Below are positions 7,002 to 12,909 of a DNA stretch of 16,510 bases, one piece after another. A model generated the notes under the pieces. That model ran no database searches and had not been told where the DNA came from. It worked only from the letters and a program-made list of their open reading frames with translations. Each line of letters opens with the position of its first letter. The first letter of the stretch is position 1. This DNA is from Thermoplasmata archaeon (GTDB lineage: Archaea; Thermoplasmatota; Thermoplasmata; JAGHBH01): the NCBI GenBank assembly GCA_030673205.1, contig DAOVJP010000006.1, positions 1 to 16,510 of the forward strand, written 5' to 3'. A program made the position numbers and the translations under genes.

Positions 7002-8153
7002 ATGAGCGATTCACGGCCCCCTAAGCAGGACTCAAGCAGCTTCATGCTGATATTCGTGTTCATGCTCACCTTCATGATAATGTTCAATCAGGACCTGAGA
7101 ATGTTGTTGGGTGTTACGGTGGGCGCCGTGCTATATCCCATCCTCGGGTTCGGGAGCAGATGGCCCATCCTCACCATATTGTTCGCTGGCCTGGTCATGA
7201 CCCTTGTGTCTGTTCTCATACGACACAAGTTCATGGATTGGGTAGGCATGGCCAAGAACCAGAAGGTCATGGGGGCGTTCAATAAGGAGCTCAGGGAGGC
7301 GAGGCTTGCCGGTGACCAACAGAGGATGGACAAGTTGCTCAAGATACAGAAGGTACTCATGCAGGATCAGATGGCCCAGAGCTCCAACCAGATGAAGCCC
7401 ATGGTCTTCAGCATGCTGATCATCATATCCATCTTCACATGGATATACATATTCTTGGATGGTCTGGGGAACAAGACTTTCTCCATACCCTGGGCTTCCA
7501 ACATACACCTCCTCCGCGGAGGGCCCCTGTGGCAGATAATGCCCGTATGGATACTCATTTACTCCCTCGTCTCCATCCCATTGGGCCAGGTCATTCAAAA
7601 GGCGTTGAAGGAATACACATTCAACAAGCGCTTGGCGAAGATGGAACAGGACGCGTTCCTTCCCAAAGAGCCCTCCGAGGACACCGGGAGCGCGGTCGAG
7701 GAGGAGGAAGAGCATGAAGAGGACGGGTTAGAAGAGGACGAAGAAGATTACCTAGATGAAGATGAGGAAGAGTCTGATGAGGATGGGGAAGATGAGGACG
7801 AAAGCCCATCGGACCTCACCGTGTCTTTGCTCGCTCCTTCCTACATTGAGCCGGGAACGACAGGGGAGCTATTGGTTCGCCTGGGGAACAAGACCGAGCA
7901 GACCATCAAAGATGTATCCTTTGATTTTTCCAACCTCGCCGAGTTCTTCGACGTACAGGGAGAGGTGAACATATCCTCTCTCAGCCCGGGGATGGAATTG
8001 GAAAAGCCCATCCGGATAAGGCCGAAGTACAACAAAGGCAGCTTTCCCGTGAACGTAGTGATAACCGCAGACGGCATCACAGTGGAAAAGAGATGCAACA
8101 TCAAGGTTGGGGGGACCGAGGTGTTCGGAGGGGAGGAAGAGGATGACAACTAG
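7002..8153 (+). CDS. DUF106/EMC3-type membrane insertase (YidC/Oxa1 superfamily) with acidic linker and C-terminal beta-sandwich
   Basis: Archaeal DUF106 proteins belong to the Oxa1/YidC/EMC3/TMCO1 superfamily, which inserts membrane proteins beside the Sec channel. The 383-residue product has hydrophobic segments at about 13-28, 32-50 and 54-72. A charged, amphipathic, coiled-coil-like stretch (about 78-130) is followed by two more membrane segments (134-152 and 177-197), with VFSMLIIISIFTWIYIF between. The core family pattern is one helix, coiled coil and two helices, so the first two segments are additional. Residues 224-268 are almost entirely Glu and Asp. Residues 270-372 look like an all-beta domain (SYIEPGTTGELLVRLGN, VNISSLSPGMELEKPIRI) resembling CARDB/NEW3-type Ig folds. 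The SD at 6990-6998 sets the start; the end overlaps cmk by 11 bases. Confidence 0.85.
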   Translation: MSDSRPPKQDSSSFMLIFVFMLTFMIMFNQDLRMLLGVTVGAVLYPILGFGSRWPILTILFAGLVMTLVSVLIRHKFMDWVGMAKNQKVMGAFNKELREARLAGDQQRMDKLLKIQKVLMQDQMAQSSNQMKPMVFSMLIIISIFTWIYIFLDGLGNKTFSIPWASNIHLLRGGPLWQIMPVWILIYSLVSIPLGQVIQKALKEYTFNKRLAKMEQDAFLPKEPSEDTGSAVEEEEEHEEDGLEEDEEDYLDEDEEESDEDGEDEDESPSDLTVSLLAPSYIEPGTTGELLVRLGNKTEQTIKDVSFDFSNLAEFFDVQGEVNISSLSPGMELEKPIRIRPKYNKGSFPVNVVITADGITVEKRCNIKVGGTEVFGGEEEDDN

Positions 8154-8679
8154 CTTGCGAGTGACCATAGGCGGTTTGCCCGGCTCCGGGACATCCACCG
8201 CCGCCTATCTTTTGGGGGATAGGACGGGAATGAAGGTCGTCTCCGCAGGGGAAACATTCCGCCAGATGGCCAAGGAGGAAGGGATCAGCCTGGCAGATTA
8301 CGGAAAGATGGCGGAGAACGATGATAAGATAGATAGGGGGTTGGATGAACGCATGCTCTCCATAGCGAGAGAACGGGAGCGAATAATATTGGAGGGACGG
8401 CTCATCGGCGCCCTCTGCAAGAAAGAAGGCGTGCCTGTTCTAGCGACCTGGCTCCATGCTCCTCCAGAGACTCGGGCGGAGAGGATAAGCGGGCGGGATA
8501 GGACGGACATGAAGAGGACCGTGACCGACATGCTAGAAAGGGAAAGGTCCGAACACACACGATACGTGGAATTCTACGGCGTGGACAACCAAGACCATGA
8601 AATATACGATCTGGCCATAGACAGCGAGAAGAACGACCCAGAGGCCATAGTGTCCATTATACTGGAGGCAATGGAATGA
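8143..8679 (+). CDS. cmk: Cytidylate kinase (archaeal type)
   Basis: This enzyme phosphorylates CMP (and dCMP) with ATP in the cytosol for CTP and dCTP supply. The 178-residue protein has a P-loop at residues 10-19 (GGLPGSGTST), the following GMKVVSAGETFRQMAKE nucleotide-binding region, IILEGRLIGAL and an Arg-rich lid region (ERISGRDRTD with later RERSEHTRYVEFYG). The archaeal family is about 180 residues. I chose the ATG at 8143 because GGGAGGAAG (8131-8139) lies just upstream; the frame can be extended to a TTG at 8107 but without support. It overlaps the preceding gene and ends in an ATGA overlap with cbf5. Cmk in this position is conserved in many Euryarchaeota. Confidence 0.92.
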   Translation: MTTSLRVTIGGLPGSGTSTAAYLLGDRTGMKVVSAGETFRQMAKEEGISLADYGKMAENDDKIDRGLDERMLSIARERERIILEGRLIGALCKKEGVPVLATWLHAPPETRAERISGRDRTDMKRTVTDMLERERSEHTRYVEFYGVDNQDHEIYDLAIDSEKNDPEAIVSIILEAME

Positions 8680-9599
8680 GCGGGTGGACACCGGAAGAAC
8701 GTCCAATGGACATCCATCTCAAATACGGCTTCGTCGCCTTGAACAAACCAGCAGGGCCAAGCAGCCATCAAGTATCCTCATGGGTCAGGAACATACTGGG
8801 CCTGGAAAAGGCCGGACACTCGGGCACCCTGGACCCAGGGGTCACCGGGGTCTTGCCAGTGGGCATAAACAACAGCCTCCGCGCCATAGAGGCCATCCAC
8901 CTGGGACACAAGGGATATGTGGGAGTGATCACTTTCCATCGCGACGTAACGAAGAAAGAGGTGGAAGAGATATTCAAAGAGTTCACCGGACCCATATATC
9001 AATTACCTCCTGTGCGGAGCGCGGTCAAACGCCAGATCAGGACCAGAGAGATACACAGCCTCAAACTACTGGAAAAACAGGGTAGGGATAGTTTGTTCAG
9101 CGTACTCTGCGAGAGCGGAACATACATACGGACCCTCTGTAACGACATGGGCGACGCAATGGGAACCGGGGCCAACATGGACGAGCTCAGGCGCACCCGG
9201 ACAGCGAACATAACGATAGAAGATACCTGCACCCTCCACGACCTTCTGGACGCCTACGTCTTTTGGAAAGAGGACGGGGACGAGGAACTGTTGAGGAAAG
9301 CGGTGAAGCCCGTAGAGCACATGCTGTCCCATCTGCCAGGAGCGGTAATAAGGGACTCGGCCGTGGACGCGATCTGCCATGGAGCCAACCTAGCGGCCCC
9401 GGGCCTCTCCTCGATAGTGAAAGATTACAACCAGGACCAGACCATAGTCCTCTACTCCTCCAAAGGAGAAGCGGTCGCACTGGCAAAAGCAACGGTGGCC
9501 AGCACAAAGGCCCTGAAGAAGAAAGACGGCATAGTCGCAGATACGAACCGGGTCATCATGGACCCCGGCACCTACCCCCCCGGATGGAAAAAGCATTAA
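8676..9599 (+). CDS. cbf5: tRNA/rRNA pseudouridine synthase Cbf5 (TruB family)
   Basis: Cbf5 converts uridine to pseudouridine in rRNA, guided by H/ACA RNAs with Nop10, Gar1 and L7Ae, and can modify U55 of tRNA alone. The 307-residue protein has YGFVALNKPAGPSSHQV and the catalytic motif AGHSGTLDPGVTGVLPVG with the nucleophile Asp53. It continues with QLPPVRSAVKRQIRTREIHS and SGTYIRTLCNDMG, a conserved substrate-binding motif. Residues about 220-300 (AVIRDSAVDAICHGANLAAPG) form a C-terminal PUA domain. The ATG overlaps the cmk stop (ATGA); another ATG at 8706 lies just before the conserved part. It is the last gene of the ribosomal cluster, and a tRNA gene follows. Confidence 0.95.
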   Translation: MSGWTPEERPMDIHLKYGFVALNKPAGPSSHQVSSWVRNILGLEKAGHSGTLDPGVTGVLPVGINNSLRAIEAIHLGHKGYVGVITFHRDVTKKEVEEIFKEFTGPIYQLPPVRSAVKRQIRTREIHSLKLLEKQGRDSLFSVLCESGTYIRTLCNDMGDAMGTGANMDELRRTRTANITIEDTCTLHDLLDAYVFWKEDGDEELLRKAVKPVEHMLSHLPGAVIRDSAVDAICHGANLAAPGLSSIVKDYNQDQTIVLYSSKGEAVALAKATVASTKALKKKDGIVADTNRVIMDPGTYPPGWKKH

Positions 9600-9654
9600 A
9601 TGCGACATCCTTATCGCCAATCTCCTCATACGCAATAGGCACTAGAACATCTAT

Positions 9655-9707
9655 GCTGAGATGGCCCCGCGCCGGAACGCTAACGCGCTCCGCTGGCGGC
9701 CACCTCA
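9655..9707 (+). repeat. Truncated tRNA-Ser 5' copy A within a palindrome
   Basis: The sequence starts with GCTGAGATGGCCC, identical to the first 13 bases of the tRNA-Ser at 9887, but then diverges and no anticodon, variable or T arm follows. TGAGATGGCC (9657-9666) is complementary at 9 of 10 positions to GGCCACCTCA (9698-9707), closing a palindrome. Inside it is a smaller hairpin, GGAACGC (9674-9680) and GCGCTCC (9685-9691), with one mismatch and the loop TAAC. Confidence 0.75.
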
Positions 9708-9756
9708 TACGCTTCCACACGCAATAGATACCATATCCTCAATGCTGAGATGGCCC
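9689..9756 (+). repeat. Direct repeat, first copy (tRNA leader plus 5' end)
   Basis: These 68 bases match 9832-9899 with only two mismatches (at 9695 and 9703), a period of 143 bp. The unit runs from TCCGCT through the leader to the first 13 bases of the tRNA. A diverged and shorter form of the leader precedes copy A from about 9622. Confidence 0.85.
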
Positions 9757-9850
9757 CGCGCTGGAATTGCTGATGCAATGTCGGGGAACAATGTTCCCCG
9801 CACGTGGGAGGAACTAACGTTCCTCCAACATTCCGCTAGCGGCCATCTCA
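9744..9850 (+). repeat. Truncated tRNA-Ser 5' copy B within a multibranched palindrome
   Basis: This copy also begins with the 13 bases GCTGAGATGGCCC. TGAGATGGCC (9746-9755) pairs perfectly with GGCCATCTCA (9841-9850). GGAA (9763-9766) can pair with TTCC (9831-9834) as an inner continuation. Within the enclosed stretch are ATTGC/GCAAT (9766-9770 and 9775-9779), CGGGGAAC/GTTCCCCG (9782-9789 and 9793-9800), GGAGGAAC/GTTCCTCC (9807-9814 and 9819-9826) and the palindrome CCGCTAGCGG (9833-9842). As RNA or extruded DNA this would be a closed stem carrying several arms. Some of these pairings are mutually exclusive. Confidence 0.75.
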
Positions 9851-9899
9851 TACGCTTCCACACGCAATAGATACCATATCCTCAATGCTGAGATGGCCC
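9832..9899 (+). repeat. Direct repeat, second copy (runs into the intact tRNA-Ser)
   Basis: This is the second copy of the 68-base unit at 9689-9756. It supplies the immediate leader of the functional tRNA-Ser and its first 13 bases. Identity stops at tRNA position 13, where the intact tRNA continues with its normal D loop. Confidence 0.85.
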
Positions 9900-9971
9900 A
9901 GCCTGGTAAGGCGCGAGCCTGGAAAGCTCGTGACGGTTTACGTCTCGGGAGTTCAAATCTCCCTCTCAGCG
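9887..9971 (+). tRNA. tRNA-Ser(GGA)
   Basis: A complete class II tRNA of 85 bases. The acceptor stem is GCTGAGA (9887-9893) with TCTCAGC (9964-9970), discriminator G at 9971. The D stem is GCC/GGC around an 11-base loop containing GG. The anticodon stem is CGAGC/GCTCG (9914-9918 and 9926-9930) with loop CTGGAAA and anticodon GGA (9921-9923), reading UCC and UCU codons. The long variable arm GACG/CGTC (9932-9935 and 9941-9944) and discriminator G fit serine. The T arm is GGGAG/CTCCC with loop TTCAAAT. CCA is not encoded. A short T-run (9973-9977) follows directly. Confidence 0.95.
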
Positions 9972-10137
9972 CTTTTTCTAACGAAAAAAGCGCGAAGAGG
10001 AGGCTACGCCTCCTCTGAAGCTACGAGCGAACGCTCGTAGCGAAGCGGAATGCCTGCATTCCACTGGAGCACCGAATTTCACATTCGGAGCGTTGCAGAG
10101 TCGTACTCTGCATAAGTTCAAAAGCTCTGCTTTCGAA
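9969..10137 (+). repeat. Chain of short hairpins downstream of tRNA-Ser
   Basis: At least seven hairpins follow one another with little between them: GCGCTTTTT/AAAAAGCGC (9969-9977, 9985-9993); AGAGGAGGC/GCCTCCTCT (9996-10004, 10008-10016); GCTACGAGCG/CGCTCGTAGC (10020-10029, 10032-10041); GGAATGC/GCATTCC (10047-10053, 10056-10062); CCGAAT/ATTCGG (10072-10077, 10083-10088); GCAGAGT/ACTCTGC (10095-10101, 10105-10111); and TTCAAAAGC with GCTTTCGAA (10117-10125, 10129-10137, one mismatch). Loops are 2-7 bases. The stem sequences are unrelated to each other. The first overlaps the tRNA 3' end and may serve as its terminator. Confidence 0.75.
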
Positions 10138-10205
10138 TGTTAGCTTATTCGATTTCGCTTTGCCATTATTGATTTCATTGTACTTCGAGAAATTCGAACA
10201 GGAGA

Positions 10206-10214
10206 CTTTATATG
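10206..10214 (+). promoter_or_regulatory. Archaeal TATA box (box A) for the small membrane protein gene
   Basis: CTTTATATG is close to the archaeal box A consensus. Its centre is about 26 bases upstream of the ATG at 10237, so transcription would begin at or next to that codon, giving a leaderless mRNA. Confidence 0.5.
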
Positions 10215-10236
10215 TCACAGCTTAACTCAGAGTCCG

Positions 10237-10623
10237 ATGCAAAAGGAAACAGAGTTTCCTCACATCACCTCCCAGAGAGATGCGATGAAAGGGTTCCACT
10301 CCAGGAAGATTAATATGGCTGAAACAAAGAAGAACGAAATGACGGAGATTGGAATTATTTCAAAAGAAAAAACCTCAAAGGAAAGGAGGATAGAAATCGT
10401 AGTTGGGATTTGTGGCAGTGTTATACCCATTATTTGCATTGTATTTGTGGTGAATATGTCTGGAGTGCTACGCGAAGAGGATAATTTCGTGTACTATGCA
10501 ATAGGTGCATTGTGTTTAGGATTAATCATTCTTCCAATGCTCAACCTTCTAAAACTCGAAAAGAGATGGAAGCAAGCAGAAACTTTAGGTGCAAAGCCAA
10601 AGAATGGCTTGGGCAAAGCTTGA
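10237..10623 (+). CDS. Hypothetical small membrane protein, two transmembrane segments
   Basis: I do not recognise this protein. The 128-residue product has a charged N-terminal region rich in Lys and Glu, then two hydrophobic segments separated by a short polar loop: about 53-73 (IEIVVGICGSVIPIICIVFVV) and 85-105 (YYAIGALCLGLIILPMLNLL). It ends in a basic tail (LEKRWKQAETLG-x-KPKNG). I took the ATG at 10237 because the TATA box upstream predicts a start of transcription there; the alternative ATG at 10315 has a weak SD (AGGA, 10303-10306) and would give 102 residues. Local DNA is clearly richer in A and T than the flanking operons, which may mean a separate origin. It is convergent with the ABC transporter operon. 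Confidence 0.55.
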   Translation: MQKETEFPHITSQRDAMKGFHSRKINMAETKKNEMTEIGIISKEKTSKERRIEIVVGICGSVIPIICIVFVVNMSGVLREEDNFVYYAIGALCLGLIILPMLNLLKLEKRWKQAETLGAKPKNGLGKA

Positions 10624-10733
10624 ACTGAGAATAACACATCCGTCCCCCCTAGACTGCACCCTCTTTTGTGGACATTTAGATAAGTTAGCACGGCATAGTC
10701 TTGGAATACATGCTTTGCTTCGCCCCTCCACCC

Positions 10734-11840
10734 CTATATCTCGCCTCTTGCCACCCGGTGGCAGGCCACTTTGTGTCCTGGTCGCATCTCCACAAGCTCT
10801 GGCATGGAATCTGCGCATGAGTCTATGGCGTAGGGGCATCGGGTTCTGAAGACGCAGCCGGAGGGCGTGTCTATGGGGGAGGGGATGTCGCCGCTTATGG
10901 GCAGTTCCTCTTTCTCCCTTGTAGGATCTGCTACGGGCACCGCTTGCAGGAGTGCTTTCGTGTAGGGGTGGATGGGGTTCTGTATGAGTTCTTCCGTCTC
11001 CGCTTTTTCCACGAATCTGCCCAGGTACATGACCGTTATGTTGTCGCAGACGTATCTGGCTACGGAGAAGTCGTGGGTTATGAGGAGGCATGCTATTCCA
11101 TACTCCTCCCGCAGGGACAGCAAAAGCTGCATTATCCCTGCTCTGATGGATACGTCCAGCATGGAGACGGGCTCATCTGCGATTATGAATGAAGGCTTAA
11201 GGATGATGGCTCTGGCTATGGAGACCCTCTGTCTCTCCCCTCCACTCAGCTCGTGAGGGAACCGTTCCAGATATTCTTTCACTGGCAATAGGCCGGCATC
11301 CTCCAGGGCTTTGACCACCTTGGTGTAGACCTTCTCTGGCTCCTTTCTCATCCCGTAGTTGAAGAGGGGCTCTGACACGGATTGGAGTACGGTCATACGG
11401 GGGTTGAGGGATGCATAGGGATCCTGGAATATCATCTGGGCGTTCTTCCGGAACTGTCTCAGTTTCTTCCCTTTCATCTTGGCTATGTCCACTCCGTGGA
11501 ATCGTATGGCGCCCCCTGTGGGGTCTTCGACACGAACTATGAGGCGGGCGACCACGGTCTTCCCACAGCCTGTTTCCCCCACCATCCCCATCATTTCCCC
11601 CGGTTTGATGTTGAAAGAGACACCGGCTATGGCTTTGACGTAGCGGGGTTTCGAGAACAGTTCTCCTTTGAGCTTGTAATATTTCTTGAGGTCCTCGACC
11701 TCCAGGACATTGCCTTCGGTCTTCTGGACACCCTCCTTCTCGACCTCATCCCCACCCTTCAATTCATCATCCCCTACCACCATGGCCTTATCTTTGCCAT
11801 CTGCAGCCCATGCTTCTCCCTCCGGGCCATTACCATTCAT
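10734..11840 (-). CDS. oppF: Oligopeptide/dipeptide ABC transporter ATP-binding protein, OppF/DppF type
   Basis: This is one of two ATPases that drive peptide (or nickel/sugar-type Opp family) uptake. Counting from the GTG at 11849, it has Walker A GETGCGKT (91-98), the Q-loop MIFQDPYASLNP (139-150), an intact signature LSGGERQR (201-208), Walker B FIIADEP and the H-loop His259. The C-terminal Opp/Dpp extension contains GCVFRTRCPYAIDSC and a later Cys (C332, C338, C345, C363); in related Dpp ATPases such cysteines bind an iron-sulfur cluster. The first 48 residues are an acidic, low-complexity extension. The start is uncertain: ATG at 11840 (used here) or GTG at 11849, both inside the end of oppD. 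Last gene of the operon. Confidence 0.9.
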   Translation of the reverse strand: MNGNGPEGEAWAADGKDKAMVVGDDELKGGDEVEKEGVQKTEGNVLEVEDLKKYYKLKGELFSKPRYVKAIAGVSFNIKPGEMMGMVGETGCGKTVVARLIVRVEDPTGGAIRFHGVDIAKMKGKKLRQFRKNAQMIFQDPYASLNPRMTVLQSVSEPLFNYGMRKEPEKVYTKVVKALEDAGLLPVKEYLERFPHELSGGERQRVSIARAIILKPSFIIADEPVSMLDVSIRAGIMQLLLSLREEYGIACLLITHDFSVARYVCDNITVMYLGRFVEKAETEELIQNPIHPYTKALLQAVPVADPTREKEELPISGDIPSPIDTPSGCVFRTRCPYAIDSCADSMPELVEMRPGHKVACHRVARGEI

Positions 11841-12909
11841 TTCCTTCACTCTCCGTTCTCACTTTGTGGCACCAGACGATGTGGCCCGGATCCACCTCCA
11901 CGGGCTCGGGGACGGCCTTGGAACAGATATCCTTCGCTATGGGGCATCGGGGGTGGAATCTGCATCCCGGGGGGGGGTTGACCAGGGAGGGGGGCGAGCC
12001 GGGCATGGATTGTATGCGGGCCATCATGGCCTCCTTGTCCCCTTTTATGGTCGGTATCGTGACCAGCAGTCCGCCGGTATATGGGTGGCATGGGTTCATG
12101 AATAGGTCCAGGGGTGCGGCGATCTCCACTAGTCTTCCGGCGTACATCACGGCCATGCGGTCTGCCAGTTCGGCGACGGCGGATACGTCGTGGCTTATGA
12201 GTATCATGGATGTCCTGTACCTCTTCTGTATGTCTGCCATCTCCTTCAGTATCTTGTATTGGGTGATCACGTCTAGGGCTGTTGTGGGCTCGTCCGCTAT
12301 GATGAGGGAGGGGGCGAGGGTCAGCGCCATGGCGATCAGGGCGCGTTGTCTCATGCCTTCGCTGAACTCGTGGGGATAATTGTCTACCCTGTCCTTCGGG
12401 AGGCCAACGACGTCGAACAGGTCTTCCACCCTCTTTCGAACGGCCTCTCTGAGCTCCTTGGACGGTCTTCTCGCAGTCTCCTCTCCGACAGGCCCCAGGG
12501 TGCGGGGCAATGCTTCCGGGTGGGCGTACATCGCCTCCTCTATCTGCTTCCCCATCCTGTACACCGGGTTGAAGGCGTCCATCGCTCCTTGGAATATGAT
12601 GCTTATCTCGCTCCATCTGAGCTTTCGCATGCGTTCGTCGAACAGGCGGATGGTCCCGTCCTTCTTGAGGTATTTCAAAAGATCCTTGCCTTTGAAGACT
12701 ATGCTTCCTCCTTTGATATAGGCGTTCTTCGGAAGCAATTGGGTTATGGCGAACGCCGTGGTGCTCTTACCACATCCGCTCTCGCCGACGAGACCCAGGG
12801 TCTCTCCCGCGTCCAGATAGAAGGAGACGCCGTCCACCGCCTCCACCCATCCGTCTTCGATCTTGAAGTGAATCTTCAGATCTTTTACTTCAAGCAAGTG
12901 CATGATCAT
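11830..12909 (-). CDS. oppD: Oligopeptide/dipeptide ABC transporter ATP-binding protein, OppD/DppD type
   Basis: The partner ATPase of OppF. Across 359 residues it has Walker A GESGCGKST (42-50), the Q-loop IIFQGAMDAFNPV (104-116, the OppD-type variant), Walker B LIIADEPTTALDV (202-214) and the H-loop His240. The ABC signature reads FSEGMRQR (182-189), so the first Gly of the usual SGG is Glu. The Opp-specific C-terminus carries four Cys (316, 322, 329, 347) with the same spacing as OppF. The ATG at 12909 overlaps the permease stop (ATGA), and a GAGGAG lies just upstream; an ATG two codons later is possible. The 3' end overlaps oppF. Confidence 0.92.
   Translation of the reverse strand: MIMHLLEVKDLKIHFKIEDGWVEAVDGVSFYLDAGETLGLVGESGCGKSTTAFAITQLLPKNAYIKGGSIVFKGKDLLKYLKKDGTIRLFDERMRKLRWSEISIIFQGAMDAFNPVYRMGKQIEEAMYAHPEALPRTLGPVGEETARRPSKELREAVRKRVEDLFDVVGLPKDRVDNYPHEFSEGMRQRALIAMALTLAPSLIIADEPTTALDVITQYKILKEMADIQKRYRTSMILISHDVSAVAELADRMAVMYAGRLVEIAAPLDLFMNPCHPYTGGLLVTIPTIKGDKEAMMARIQSMPGSPPSLVNPPPGCRFHPRCPIAKDICSKAVPEPVEVDPGHIVWCHKVRTESEGNEW

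Noticed and set aside
9655..9766. Two further tRNA genes upstream of tRNA-Ser
   Set aside because: Only the first 13 bases match. No anticodon stem, T arm or 3' acceptor strand follows in either copy, so they are fragments.
9689..9899. CRISPR-like direct repeats
   Set aside because: There are only two good copies, 68 bases each, with the spacing and content of a tRNA leader duplication. There are no regular short spacers and no cas genes.
9655..9971. Attachment sites of an integrated element
   Set aside because: The duplicated part is the tRNA 5' end and leader, not the usual 3' end. No integrase or element cargo is seen between the copies.
10749..10763. TGCCACC/GGTGGCA inverted repeat as an oppF terminator
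   Set aside because: It lies within the end of the oppF coding sequence, has almost no loop and no T-run follows on the minus strand.
11382..11981. Long plus-strand ORFs opposite oppF and oppD (also 12346-12963)
   Set aside because: They lie fully antisense to genes with clear ABC ATPase motifs and have no recognisable domain; they arise from codon bias on the opposite strand.
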